Source of the DNA: Xylophilus rhododendri
GTDB taxonomy: Bacteria; Pseudomonadota; Gammaproteobacteria; Burkholderiales; Burkholderiaceae_C
Direction of reading: 5' to 3'
DNA: 64,000 nucleotides
Assembly (NCBI RefSeq): GCF_009906855.1
Contig: NZ_CP047650.1
Location: forward strand, 5,022,001 to 5,086,000
Shown here: positions 1 through 11,828 of the stretch, one piece after another
Layout of the letters: each line of letters begins with the position of its first letter
Numbering within the stretch: position 1 is the stretch's first letter
Program-made: the position numbers and the translations under genes
Notes under the pieces: generated by a model
Databases searched by the model: none
Told to the model about the DNA's origin: nothing
The model's input: only the letters and a program-made list of their open reading frames with translations

Positions 1-33
1 CCGCGGGATGCGGGGCAGCAGGTGAGTGGGCAT
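1..33 (-). CDS. 5' end of a further gene, cut by the window edge
   Basis: An ATG on the minus strand at 33-31 opens a frame that runs off the window after 11 codons (MPTHLLPRIPR). It starts 8 bases after the stop of the downstream permease gene, so it may be the next gene of the transporter operon, for example an ATP-binding or peptidase gene. Nothing can be said about function from 11 residues, and the start itself is unproven. Confidence 0.3.
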   Translation of the reverse strand, partial: MPTHLLPRIPR

Positions 34-41
34 CGGGGCGC

Positions 42-2155
<2,114 letters not shown>

Positions 2156-2168
2156 GCCCCGCGCGGGT

Positions 2169-3149
2169 TCAGTCGCGGATGTGGGCGAAGTCCACCAGCT
2201 TGCGGTACTGGGCCACGTCTGCGCGGATCATCGCGGCGACATCCTCCCTGCCGCTGGCCGGCACCATGCTCGCCTCGTCCAGGCGCTTGCGGATCGCCGG
2301 ATCCTGCAGCGTGGCCTGCAGGGCGGCGGCCAGCCGGGCATTGACCTCGGGCGGCAGGCCGCGCGGCCCGACCAGCGCGAACCAGCCGATCATCTCGTAG
2401 CCCTTCAAGCGGGGGTGCTCCGCCAGCGCCGGCACGCCCGGCATGGCGGGGCTGCGCTGCGGGCTGCTGATGCCCAGGGCGGTGATGCGGCCGCTGCGGA
2501 TGAAGGGCGCGGCGGCGGCCGGCGAGATCATGGCGAACTCGATGTTGCCCCCGGCCAGGTCGCTGAGCAGCGGCGCCGTGCCCCGGTAGGGGATGTGGGT
2601 CATGAAGATGCCCGCGCGCTGCTTGATGAGTTCGCCGGCGAAATGCAGGATGGACCCCACGCCCGAGCTGCCGTAGCTGTATTGGCCCGGCTTGCGGCGC
2701 ACCGCCTCGACGAATTCGTCCAGCGTCTTCACGCCCGCCTTGGGGCCGGCCACCAGCAGCACCGGCGCGGTGACGGCCAGGCCGACCGGGGTGAAGTCCT
2801 TCTCGGGGTCGTATTTCTGCGCCGGGTTCACCGTGCCGGTGGCGGCCAGTTCGTTGTTGGCGCCGACCAGCAGGGTGTAGCCGTCCGGCGCGCTGCCCGC
2901 CACCTTCTGCGCCGCGATGGCGCCGGCGGCGCCGCCGAGGTTGTCGACCACGATGGCGGCATGCAGGCGCGGGCCCAGGCCGTCGGCCAGGATGCGGGCG
3001 GCGATGTCCACCGATCCGCCCGCCGGGTAGCCGACCACGATGCGGATGGGCTTGGACGGATAGTCGTTCTGCGCATGGGCCGCGGGCAGCAGCGCCGCCG
3101 AGGCCAGCGCGGCCGCCAGGCAGGAACGGAGGAAGGAGAGCTTGAACAT
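2169..3149 (-). CDS. Bug-family (TctC) tripartite tricarboxylate transporter receptor
   Basis: Periplasmic solute receptor of the Bug/TctC family, 326 aa. Residues 1-26 form a Sec signal peptide ending AHA-Q. The family landmarks follow: YPSKPIRIVVGYPAGGSVD near the mature N-terminus, the G-x-Y-TLL-x-G segment, and the HIPYRGTAPLLSDLAGG ligand-loop motif. These proteins bind small carboxylates and are abundant in Comamonadaceae and Bordetella, often without adjacent TctAB membrane genes, as here. It lies 41 bases downstream of the M20 amidohydrolase gene and is probably co-transcribed with it, suggesting that the receptor captures a substrate or product of the hydrolase. The ligand is not predictable. 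Confidence 0.93.
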   Translation of the reverse strand: MFKLSFLRSCLAAALASAALLPAAHAQNDYPSKPIRIVVGYPAGGSVDIAARILADGLGPRLHAAIVVDNLGGAAGAIAAQKVAGSAPDGYTLLVGANNELAATGTVNPAQKYDPEKDFTPVGLAVTAPVLLVAGPKAGVKTLDEFVEAVRRKPGQYSYGSSGVGSILHFAGELIKQRAGIFMTHIPYRGTAPLLSDLAGGNIEFAMISPAAAAPFIRSGRITALGISSPQRSPAMPGVPALAEHPRLKGYEMIGWFALVGPRGLPPEVNARLAAALQATLQDPAIRKRLDEASMVPASGREDVAAMIRADVAQYRKLVDFAHIRD

Positions 3150-3190
3150 GGCGTGTCGCCCGGAGTAGAGGAAAAAAAGCGTGTCGGCCT

Positions 3191-4390
3191 TCAGCCGGCC
3201 AGGAATTCCTGTGCCAGCTTCACCCAGTAGCTGGAGGCGATGGGCAGGATGGCGTCGTTGAAGTCGTAGCCGGGGTTGTGCACCATGCAGCCGCCGCTGC
3301 CGTGGGTCTCGCCCACGCCGTTGCCGACGATGAAGTAGCTGCCGGGCACCTTCTCCAGCATGAAGGAGAAGTCCTCGCTGCCGGTGATCGGCTGCAGGTC
3401 CGGCAGCAGGCCGTCCTCGCCCAGCCAGTCGAGCGCCACCTGGCGGGCGAAGGCGGTGCTGGCCTCGTCGTTGACCAGGGCGGGATAGCGCCAGCGGTAG
3501 TCGACCTCGGCGCGCACGCCCAGCGTGGCGGCCTGGGCCTGGACGACTTCGGTGATGCGATCGCGCAGCATGGCGCGCACCTCGGGGCGGAAGGCGCGCA
3601 CCGACAGGCGCATCTCGACCTTGTCCGGGATCACATTGGGTGCGTCGCCGGCATGGATGGCGCCCACCGAGATCACCGCCACGTCGCGCGGATCGACATT
3701 GCGCGAGACGATGGTCTGCAGCGCCAGCACGATGTGCGCCGCCGCCACGACGGGGTCGGCCGACAGGTGCGGCGCCGAGCCGTGGCCGCCCTTGCCCAGC
3801 ACCGAGATCAGCACCGTGTCCGAGGAGGCCATGAAGGAGCCCGCCTTGAAGCCGAACTTGCCCGCCGGAAAGCCTGGCATGTTGTGCAGGCCGAAGACGG
3901 CGTCGCAGGGGAAACGCTCGAAGAGGCCGTCCTCGATCATCTTGCGGCCGCCGCCCAGGCCCTCTTCGGCCGGCTGGAAGATCAGGTGCACCGTCCCGTC
4001 GAAGCCGCCTTCGGCCGCCAGGTGCTTGGCGGCGGCCAGCAGGATGGCGGTATGGCCGTCGTGGCCGCAGGCGTGCATCTTGCCGGGCACGCTGCTGGCG
4101 TAGCCCAGGCCGGTGGCCTCGTGGATCGGCAGGGCGTCCATGTCCGCCCTCAGGCCGATGACACGCGAACCGCCGCCGCGCCTGAGGGTGCCGACCACGC
4201 CGGTGCCGCCCAGGCCCCGGTCCACCGCGTAGCCCCATTCGGCCAGGCGCTGCGCCACCAGGTCGCTGGTGGCGAACTCCTCGAAGGCCAGCTCGGGATG
4301 CTGGTGGATGTGGTGGCGCAGGGCGACCATCTCCTGCTCGATGGCGCGGATGCCGGGCAGCACGGGGTCGAGGTCCAGGGCGTGTGTCAT
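3191..4390 (-). CDS. M20-family amidohydrolase (hippurate/N-acyl amino acid hydrolase type)
   Basis: Metal-dependent amidohydrolase of the M20D group, 399 aa, the usual full length. Metal-binding and catalytic landmarks are present: HQHPELAFEEFATS near residue 30, LRADMDALPI, HACGHDGHTA with the metal ligands, and QPAEEGLGGG with the catalytic Glu. The smaller lid domain contains GKGGHGSAPH. Relatives hydrolyse N-acyl amino acids, hippurate or amide conjugates in the cytosol. It precedes the Bug receptor gene on the same strand and is divergent from a LysR gene 123 bases away, the usual arrangement for a LysR-controlled catabolic unit. The exact substrate is unknown. Confidence 0.9.
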   Translation of the reverse strand: MTHALDLDPVLPGIRAIEQEMVALRHHIHQHPELAFEEFATSDLVAQRLAEWGYAVDRGLGGTGVVGTLRRGGGSRVIGLRADMDALPIHEATGLGYASSVPGKMHACGHDGHTAILLAAAKHLAAEGGFDGTVHLIFQPAEEGLGGGRKMIEDGLFERFPCDAVFGLHNMPGFPAGKFGFKAGSFMASSDTVLISVLGKGGHGSAPHLSADPVVAAAHIVLALQTIVSRNVDPRDVAVISVGAIHAGDAPNVIPDKVEMRLSVRAFRPEVRAMLRDRITEVVQAQAATLGVRAEVDYRWRYPALVNDEASTAFARQVALDWLGEDGLLPDLQPITGSEDFSFMLEKVPGSYFIVGNGVGETHGSGGCMVHNPGYDFNDAILPIASSYWVKLAQEFLAG

Positions 4391-4513
4391 GTCTTCGTCT
4401 TGCTTTTGTGGTGGTTGCGGCGAAGTCTAGGAAGCGGCCCCTGGCCTGCGCAGACAGGCTGTGCCTGGCGCCGCGCAGCGCTGCCTGTCTGGCCGCTGCC
4501 CATAATCCGGGGC

Positions 4514-5467
4514 ATGAAGCTGCACCAGATCCGCTATCTCGTCGCCGTCGCGGCGCAGGGCAGCATCCGCGCGGCGGCGCGTTCGCTGGGCGTGACGCAG
4601 GCCGCGGTGACCCAGGGCCTGCGCGAGCTGGAGGCCGATTGCCGCCTGGCCCTGTTCACCCGCCACAGCGCCGGCCTGGTGCTGACGGATGCCGGGCGCG
4701 ACCTGCTGCAGCATGCTCAGCGCATCCTGCTGCAGATGGAGCAGGCCGAGGCGGAACTGGCGCGCCACCGCGATGCGGGCACGCCGCAGCGGCTGTCGAT
4801 CGGCATCACCCCCTGGGTGGCGCAAAGCCTGCTGGCGCGCGTGTTGCCTCCGTTCCGGGCGGACATGCCGCATGTGCAGCTGGAGATGCTGGACGGCTAT
4901 TCCTCCGTCGCCTATCCGCGCCTGCGCGACGGCTCGCTGGACCTGATGATCGGCCGCATCGCCGAGGCCGACGAGATGGCCGGCCTGCAGGCCACGCCGC
5001 TGTTCACCTACGAGGCCACGGTGATGGCGCGGGCCGGCCATCCGCGCGCCGGGGTGCGCTCCATCCACGAGCTGCTGGAGGACGACTGGCTGCTCAACTT
5101 CGCCCCCGGCGGCGAGCAGGCGATGATGCGCCAGCTCTTCCTGCAGCATGGCGCCGCCGTGCCGCGCCACCGCATCGTGCTGGCGCAGTCCGCCTCGCTG
5201 ATGCTGACCCTGGTGCAGCAGACCGACATGCTCACCTTCTGCCCCTGGCCGCTGGTGGAGACCGATGCGCTGCGCGGCCGGGTGGTGGCGATGCAGCTGC
5301 GCGAGCGTTTCGCGCCGCGCACGGTGGGCGTGATCCGGCGGGCGCAGGCGCGGCCCTCGCTGCCGGCCGAACGTTTCCTGGCGCACTTCATGGCGCAGGT
5401 GCAGGCCAGCGCGGCGTCGGACGATCCGGAGCTGCGGCGGGTGTTCTATTCGGTGGACCTGCACTGA
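4514..5467 (+). CDS. LysR-family transcriptional regulator
   Basis: LysR-type regulator of 317 aa. Residues about 1-60 are the winged helix-turn-helix (MKLHQIRYLVAVAAQGSIRA followed by AARSLGVTQAAVTQGLRELE). The rest is the two-lobed effector-binding domain beginning near LSIGITPWVAQSLL. The ATG chosen gives the standard LysR N-terminus. It is divergent from the M20 amidohydrolase and Bug receptor genes, so by the usual LysR arrangement it probably regulates them and itself from the 4391-4513 region. I found no unambiguous T-N11-A operator by eye. It is convergent with panC. Confidence 0.92.
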   Translation: MKLHQIRYLVAVAAQGSIRAAARSLGVTQAAVTQGLRELEADCRLALFTRHSAGLVLTDAGRDLLQHAQRILLQMEQAEAELARHRDAGTPQRLSIGITPWVAQSLLARVLPPFRADMPHVQLEMLDGYSSVAYPRLRDGSLDLMIGRIAEADEMAGLQATPLFTYEATVMARAGHPRAGVRSIHELLEDDWLLNFAPGGEQAMMRQLFLQHGAAVPRHRIVLAQSASLMLTLVQQTDMLTFCPWPLVETDALRGRVVAMQLRERFAPRTVGVIRRAQARPSLPAERFLAHFMAQVQASAASDDPELRRVFYSVDLH

Positions 5468-5494
5468 GGGTGCGGTCCGGCGGGCGCTGGATCG

Positions 5495-6391
<897 letters not shown>

Positions 6392-6501
6392 CTAACAGCG
6401 TCGGTTTTCGGTCGCGGCCCCGGTGCTTCGGCTTGCCAGGAAGCGCCGAGGCGCTGCCTGTGCACAGTGCGAAGCCTTCATCATGAAATTCGAGGCCAGG
6501 A

Positions 6502-7542
6502 ATGAACGGTATGGCGGCAGCCGGCTGCGGCACGGCCAGGACGGGCCCAGCCATCCCGGCCACCCGGCTGCAGGACCTCAGCGAGCTGTCGCTGCTGCAG
6601 GTGTGCAGCTACCTGGCCGATCCGGATGTGTTGCCCTTTTGGGCGGCGGCGGTGTCCGGTCCGGCCGATCCGTCGCCGGATGCCTACTGGTCCGGCAACG
6701 GCATGGCCCATGTACTGGCGGCCGAGGCCCTGGGCGCGCGGGTCGCGCTGGCCATGCAGGCGGACGAAGCCGGCGACGCGGCCACCGCCGCCTTTGCCGG
6801 CTGGTGCCGGCAGCCTGTCCGCCCCGGTGGCCGCAGGCCCTTGCTGCAGGCGCTGCGCCGGCTGCGCGACTGGCGCAAGAAGATCCTGGTGGACCGCCAG
6901 AACGGCCTGGTGCCGGCCGGCGGCCGGCCCCCGCCGGGGTGGCTGGCCCCGGCCGCCGTGGACGGGCAGGCACAGGCGCTGCGCGGCCTCTACCGCGAAT
7001 GCATGGACTTCGTGCGCCAGCTGCCGCGGGGCAGGCGCCAGCCCTTGTGGACGGAACTGGTGGCCATCGGCCAGGTCACCGGCAGCCTGCACCACTACCT
7101 GCACCAGCGCTTCGACGGCAGCGACTTCGCGGCCGAGAACACCGTGCTGGCGCTGATGCTGAACACCCCGGGCGTCAGCCTGGCCGATGGCGCCCTGGCA
7201 GGGCTGATGCGTAATGCGCTGCAGATGCTCGACGGCGCAGCCTTCATCGAACGGGCCGCCTTCATGCTGGAGACCGTCGGTGCGCTGCGGCGCGACCGGT
7301 GCTGCGACAAGCTGGGCACGGCCGCCACGGTGGCACAGCAGCTGCTGTGCCGGGCCGATGCGGGGCTGGTGCAGGCGGTGTGCGAGCTGGCGCAGCGCAC
7401 GCTCGAGGTGCTGGACCCGGAGATTCCCCGGCTGCGCGGCACCAAGGCCGAACTGCTGAGTTCGCTGCTGCGCCTGAAGCCGCATGCGCAGCTTGCGCAA
7501 CGGCCCTTGCTCGATCAGGTGATCGCCTCGATGCGGGCCTGA
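6502..7542 (+). CDS. orphan alpha-helical protein with F-box-like N-terminus
   Basis: Unrecognised protein of 346 aa, rich in Ala, Leu and Arg and apparently all-helical, with no signal peptide or membrane segment. Residues about 22-50 (TRLQDLSELSLLQVCSYLAD and following) fit the beginning of an F-box pattern: hydrophobic, L-S-E-L-x-L-L-x-x-x-S-Y-L. The later conserved F-box residues are weak, so this is degenerate at best. The second ATG at 6511 has a better-spaced AGGA and may be the true start. It is transcribed opposite to panC and panB and belongs to the group of plus-strand orphan genes set among core genes. A secreted effector role is possible but unproven. Confidence 0.55.
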   Translation: MNGMAAAGCGTARTGPAIPATRLQDLSELSLLQVCSYLADPDVLPFWAAAVSGPADPSPDAYWSGNGMAHVLAAEALGARVALAMQADEAGDAATAAFAGWCRQPVRPGGRRPLLQALRRLRDWRKKILVDRQNGLVPAGGRPPPGWLAPAAVDGQAQALRGLYRECMDFVRQLPRGRRQPLWTELVAIGQVTGSLHHYLHQRFDGSDFAAENTVLALMLNTPGVSLADGALAGLMRNALQMLDGAAFIERAAFMLETVGALRRDRCCDKLGTAATVAQQLLCRADAGLVQAVCELAQRTLEVLDPEIPRLRGTKAELLSSLLRLKPHAQLAQRPLLDQVIASMRA

Positions 7543-7655
7543 GGTCCACCGCGGTTTCGGCCGGAGTTCGGCTGGAGTGGGCAAATGCGCAAAGACGGCG
7601 GACAGCGGCGGCGGCGGAGCGGGAAATTCGAGGTTTTCAAGCTGTCGGAGTCACC

Positions 7656-8651
7656 ATGGAATTTCCTCCGTATCGCCACGCCGATGCTTGCGCACCCATG
7701 CTCCGGACGGAGACCGAACAGGACACAAGCGGCGGCCAGCCGGCCCCTGCGCCGCCGTCGGCGGCGGGCGAGGGCTTTCTCGACAGGCTGCCGCAGCGGG
7801 CTCCGCAAGTGCTGCAATCCCGTTGCGAATCGCTGTTCGCCTTCATCGGCTACCCGTCACCGGACAAGCTGCTGATCGAATCGCGCTACCGCGGGCTGAT
7901 GCGCCTGTGCGCCGGCCTGCCTCGCAGCAAGCCGGCCTGGCCCGAGCTGAACGGGCGGCTCGAACAGCTGCACCAGGACCTGGGCGGCATACAAGGCAGG
8001 AGCTTCGAGCCCACGCAGCGCTTCGAACTCCTCGACGAGGTGTGCCGGATGGAGGAAGAGGCCCGGCTGCTGCTGTTCAGCCTGTACAGGAAAGGGTTGC
8101 GCAAGGAGGAGGAGGACGCATTGCTGCGCAAGCATGCGCCGGGGGCCACGCAATGGATGAAGCCGTCCACGCTCAGCGCCCGGTCTTCGCTGGTGTCCGA
8201 CTCGCTCGAGGATTCCGAACCCGAGCCCGGACTGGAGTTCGAGCCGGTGTTCCTGCCCGCGTTCGAATCCGGACTGAGGCAAAGGATGCTCCCCCCCAGC
8301 CACCCGGAGTTCATGGCCGCGGCTCCGCTGCCCGATCCGCTGCCCGATCCGATGCCCTTCTCCATGGATGTCCGGCGGATCGCCAACTTGAAGGCCGTCC
8401 TCCAGAGGGCCTGGGACCGGACGGACGGCAAGGGGCAAATCGAGGGCCGGCATGCGGCCGCGCTGTTCTTCCAGCTGCTGGAGGTCGCCGGTGCCGACAT
8501 CCGATATTTCACCGACCAGTCCCCGGAAATGAGCGGGAAGTACCTCGACCTGCGTGAGGTCCTGCAGCAAGCCCTGGACCTCATGCCCGAGACGCGTATG
8601 AAGGCCATCGCCCACATCGCCTGGGAATATCTGGAAGAGCTGCAGCCGTGA
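7656..8651 (+). CDS. tandem orphan family, member 1
   Basis: Protein of 331 aa with no recognised domain. It has three parts: an N-terminus MEFPPYRH; a conserved helical block (about residues 42-150) starting FLDRLPQRAPQVLQSRCESL with L-M-R-L-C and LPRSKPAWPELNGRLEQLH; a Ser/Glu/Pro-rich linker (SSLVSDSLEDSEPEP); and a C-terminal helical block ending AWEYLEELQP. The same architecture recurs in the genes at 8769, 10720 and 11829. ATG was chosen because the three paralogues align there on GTG and a GGAG precedes it at about 8 bases. A longer upstream frame exists but is not needed. Function unknown; a secreted effector is my working guess. Confidence 0.7.
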   Translation: MEFPPYRHADACAPMLRTETEQDTSGGQPAPAPPSAAGEGFLDRLPQRAPQVLQSRCESLFAFIGYPSPDKLLIESRYRGLMRLCAGLPRSKPAWPELNGRLEQLHQDLGGIQGRSFEPTQRFELLDEVCRMEEEARLLLFSLYRKGLRKEEEDALLRKHAPGATQWMKPSTLSARSSLVSDSLEDSEPEPGLEFEPVFLPAFESGLRQRMLPPSHPEFMAAAPLPDPLPDPMPFSMDVRRIANLKAVLQRAWDRTDGKGQIEGRHAAALFFQLLEVAGADIRYFTDQSPEMSGKYLDLREVLQQALDLMPETRMKAIAHIAWEYLEELQP

Positions 8652-8768
8652 GCGCCGGCGCCGGCCCGGCAGCGCGCCTTCGTCCGGGAGATCGGGATGC
8701 GCAATATGGGCTGGCGGTGTGGAGAACGCGGCGAGAAATTGGCTGTTTTCATCCCTGCCGGAGTCACC

Positions 8769-9686
8769 GTGGGTTTTCCTTCGTCCTATCGCGTCAAAAC
8801 ATCCTGGGTCCGCGTCGGCCCTGGTGCCGGGCAGCATGCATCGGCAGGCAAGCCGCCCCGTGCGCCGCCTTCTGCCCGGGAAAGCAGCCGGATGCTCGAC
8901 GGCCTGCCGCAGCGGGCTCCGAGCGTCGATGCATCCTGCTGCGACTTCCTGCTCGGTGCCATCGGCTTCGATGTACGCGAACAGCGGGAGATCGACAAAC
9001 GCCACCGCCGGCTGATGCGCCTGTGCCGCGCGCTGCCGCGCAGCGCGCCGGCCTGGCCCGGCCTGAGCCAAAGGCTGGACCGACTGCACCGCGAACTCCA
9101 GCTCATCCTGGGGCGGAACTTCCCGCCCTCGCATGGCAGCGAGCTGCTGGACACCTTGAGCCGCTTGGGCGATCAGGCCGAATTGATGCTGCACAGCGTG
9201 CACAGGAAGGAAGGCCGCCGGCAAGCTGAGTACGCGCCGGCCGCGATGCGGCTGACGGAGCCACCGCCGCTGCTGTCGACAGGAGTGCCGCCGAAGAGCA
9301 TCGAGCCTTTGCCCGCTCCGGAACTGCACGAGCCCTGCGAGCCGCGGCCGGAGCGCCCGGTATTCATCGCCGCGGGGGCGCTGGCGGACCCGCATCCCTG
9401 CATCCTCGACCGGCAGCTCGAATCCCTGCAGGCGGCCATCCAGACGGCTTGTTCACGCCTCGACGGCGACGGGCGCATGCTGGGCCCGCACGCGGCCGAG
9501 CTGTATTGGCAACTGATGCAGGTCGCCGGCGTCGAAGGACGGCCCGACTGGACGGCGCCGGGACAGGGCCAGGGCTTCCACTACCTGCGGCCGGTCTTGC
9601 AGAGCGCCATCGCCTCCATGCCGGAGCCGGTCCGGGAGGCCGTTTCACCCTGGGCCTGGAAAATCCTCGAGGAGCTGCAGCAGTGA
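8769..9686 (+). CDS. tandem orphan family, member 2 (GTG start)
   Basis: Protein of 305 aa, a paralogue of the genes at 7656, 10720 and 11829. It starts V-GFPSSYR at a GTG preceded by CGGAG. The conserved N-terminal block contains MLDGLPQRAP, then LMRLCRALPRSAPAWPGLSQ, and the C-terminal block ends VSPWAWKILEELQQ. The middle linker is Pro/Glu-rich but lacks the Ser-rich SSL-x-SDS motif of members 1 and 3. An in-frame ATG at 8697 would add 24 residues (MRNMGWRCGERGEK...). That stretch lines up with the leader of the other copies, so an extended N-terminus cannot be excluded. It converges on panB with a 24-base gap. Function unknown. Confidence 0.68.
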   Translation: MGFPSSYRVKTSWVRVGPGAGQHASAGKPPRAPPSARESSRMLDGLPQRAPSVDASCCDFLLGAIGFDVREQREIDKRHRRLMRLCRALPRSAPAWPGLSQRLDRLHRELQLILGRNFPPSHGSELLDTLSRLGDQAELMLHSVHRKEGRRQAEYAPAAMRLTEPPPLLSTGVPPKSIEPLPAPELHEPCEPRPERPVFIAAGALADPHPCILDRQLESLQAAIQTACSRLDGDGRMLGPHAAELYWQLMQVAGVEGRPDWTAPGQGQGFHYLRPVLQSAIASMPEPVREAVSPWAWKILEELQQ

Positions 9687-9710
9687 GCCGGCCGCCGCGC
9701 GGCGCGGGCG

Positions 9711-10604
9711 TTACCAGGCGTGCAGGGTGTCGTCCGGAAAACTGCCGTCCTTGACCGCGGCCACATAGGCGCGCATGGCTGCGGCCACGCCGCCCGCGCC
9801 GTCCATGAAGTTGCGCACGAACTTCGCGTTGCGGCCCAGGTTGACGCCCAGCATGTCGTGCATCACCAGCACCTGTCCGGCGGTGCCGCGGCCGGCGCCT
9901 ATGCCGATGGTGGCGCAGCGCGGCAGCGCGCCGCTCAGTTCGGCGGCCAGGCGGGCGGGCACCATCTCCAGCACCAGCAGGGCGGCGCCGGCGTCCTGCA
10001 GCGCGATGGCGTCGGCGCGCAGGCGCTGGGCCTGGGCCTCGTCGCGGCCCTGCACCCGGTAGCCGCCGAGGGCGGACACCGTCTGCGGCGTCAACCCCAG
10101 GTGGCCGCAGACGGGGATGCCGCGCTCGACCAGGAATCGCACCGTCTCGGTGGTCCAGCCGCCGCCTTCGAGCTTGACCATGTGGGCACCGGCCTGCATC
10201 AGCACGGTGGCACTGGCCAGGGCCTGTTCACGCGACTGGTGGTAGCTGCCGAAGGGCAGGTCGGCCACGATCCAGGCGCTGCCCTGCACCCGCTGCAGGC
10301 CGCGGGCCACGCATTCGGTGTGGTAGCGCATGGCATCGAGCGTGACGGCCACGGTGCTGGCCTGGCCCTGGCAGACCATGCCCAGCGAATCCCCCACCAG
10401 CAGGCATTCGACGCCGGCCGCATCCGCCATGGCGGCGAAGGTGGCGTCGTAGGCGGTGAGCATGGCGATCTTCTCGCCGCGCCCGTGCATGGCCTGCAGC
10501 CGGGGCAGGCTGATCGGCTTGCGGTCGGCGGAGCCGGCGGCCTCGGGCGGCGTGCCGTAAGGCGTGGTGCTGGCGGCGGTGTCGGCAGGGGTGTGGACTG
10601 TCAT
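9711..10604 (-). CDS. panB: 3-methyl-2-oxobutanoate hydroxymethyltransferase
   Basis: Transfers a hydroxymethyl group from 5,10-methylene-tetrahydrofolate to ketoisovalerate, the first committed step to pantothenate. The product is 297 aa, with a non-conserved N-terminal extension of about 30 residues before [20 protein letters not shown]. Motifs seen are [19 protein letters not shown] (metal-binding Asp), the VKLEGG segment with catalytic residues, and C-GHLGLTPQ. It lies on the same strand as panC but is separated from it by three plus-strand orphan genes, and two more orphans separate it from scpA. Confidence 0.96.
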   Translation of the reverse strand: MTVHTPADTAASTTPYGTPPEAAGSADRKPISLPRLQAMHGRGEKIAMLTAYDATFAAMADAAGVECLLVGDSLGMVCQGQASTVAVTLDAMRYHTECVARGLQRVQGSAWIVADLPFGSYHQSREQALASATVLMQAGAHMVKLEGGGWTTETVRFLVERGIPVCGHLGLTPQTVSALGGYRVQGRDEAQAQRLRADAIALQDAGAALLVLEMVPARLAAELSGALPRCATIGIGAGRGTAGQVLVMHDMLGVNLGRNAKFVRNFMDGAGGVAAAMRAYVAAVKDGSFPDDTLHAW

Positions 10605-10719
10605 GGCCGCAGGACTCTAGCACCGCGGTTTCGTGCAGCATGGGGGAATGCGCAAGGCCGGCTGGCGCTGTCGGGAGCGCGGTCGAAGATGGGCTTTTTT
10701 CCATCTTGCGGGAGTCATC

Positions 10720-11688
10720 GTGGACTTTCCTCCCTATCCGCTCGCCGGTGCGTCGGCGGGCCTGCTCCTGGAGCAGGCGGTGCCGGCTGCGCCCGGCGCC
10801 GGACCGCTGCATGCCGCGCCGTCGATGCGGCCCGGCGGCTGTCTTCTGGACGGCCTGCCGCGGCAGTCGCCCGTGGTCCTGCAATCCCGCTGCGAGACCC
10901 TGTTCGCCGGCATCGGCTACCCGCCGCCGGACAAGCTGCTGATCGAATCGAACCATCGCCGGCTGATGCGCACATGCCGCGACCTGCCTCGCGGCACGCC
11001 GGACTGGCCCCGTCTGCACCAGCGGCTGATGCAGCTGCAGTGCGACCTGGCCTACATACAGGGCAGGAGCTTCCTGCGTGTGCAGCGCTCCGAACTCCTG
11101 AAGCAGTTGTGCCGGATGGGCGAGGAGGCGCAGCAACTGGTGTTCAGCCTGCGCCGCAAGGCGCTACGGCGGCTGGACACCGAAGCCTTGATGCAGCTGG
11201 ATGCGGCGTCGTTCACCGGATGGATAGCGCCGCCCGCGCGCCGGGCCGTTTCCTCGCTGGAATCGGATTCGCTGGAACGCTCCGGGTCGGAGCCAGGGCC
11301 GGAACCGGAACCCGCATCCGGATCGAGGCAAGGACAGCCCGTGGCCGGGCAGCGTGTGCTCGTGGCTGCGGGCACGCTTTGGGATCCGGTTCCCTTTCGC
11401 ATCGACGCGCAGGGGCTCGCCGACATGAGGGGGGCCATCCTGGCCGCCTCGCAGTGCAGCGATCGCCGGGGGCTCATCGCCTGCCGGGATGCGGCCGGCT
11501 TGCATGCGCGCCTGCTGCGGGTCGCCGGCATCGAGGGGCCGCATGTGGCCTGCGATGTGCCGGGCCTGGAGCAGCATTTCCTGGACCTGGATACCGCCCT
11601 GCGCTATGCCCTGGACGACATGCCCGATTCAGCCAGGCGCATCATTTCGCCGCTGGCCTGGCAATACCTCAAGTCGCTGCAAGCGTGA
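10720..11688 (+). CDS. tandem orphan family, member 3 (GTG start)
   Basis: Protein of 322 aa, closest to member 1 at 7656: both share LQSRCE, then IGYP-x-PDKLLIES, and YIQGRSF/GIQGRSF. It starts V-DFPPYPLAG at a GTG preceded by GCGGGAG. The Ser/Glu/Pro linker contains SSLESDSLERSGSEPGPEPE, very similar to member 1, and the C-terminus is SPLAWQYLKSLQA. An in-frame ATG at 10648 would add 24 residues (MRKAGWRCRERGRR...), homologous to the extension of member 2. The gene is divergent from panB, with the 115-base gap serving both. No known domain; function unknown. Confidence 0.7.
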   Translation: MDFPPYPLAGASAGLLLEQAVPAAPGAGPLHAAPSMRPGGCLLDGLPRQSPVVLQSRCETLFAGIGYPPPDKLLIESNHRRLMRTCRDLPRGTPDWPRLHQRLMQLQCDLAYIQGRSFLRVQRSELLKQLCRMGEEAQQLVFSLRRKALRRLDTEALMQLDAASFTGWIAPPARRAVSSLESDSLERSGSEPGPEPEPASGSRQGQPVAGQRVLVAAGTLWDPVPFRIDAQGLADMRGAILAASQCSDRRGLIACRDAAGLHARLLRVAGIEGPHVACDVPGLEQHFLDLDTALRYALDDMPDSARRIISPLAWQYLKSLQA

Positions 11689-11828
11689 GTCGAGGGACCG
11701 GGCCGGGGGCGGGGGGAGGCTTTGGCATCCGCGGTCTTCGGCCGGATGCGGGCTGCTTCGCAAGATCCTGTTGGCGCGGGATCTGGCGGCGCGGGAAAGT
11801 CGCCATTCCATTTCTCGCAGGAACTTCT

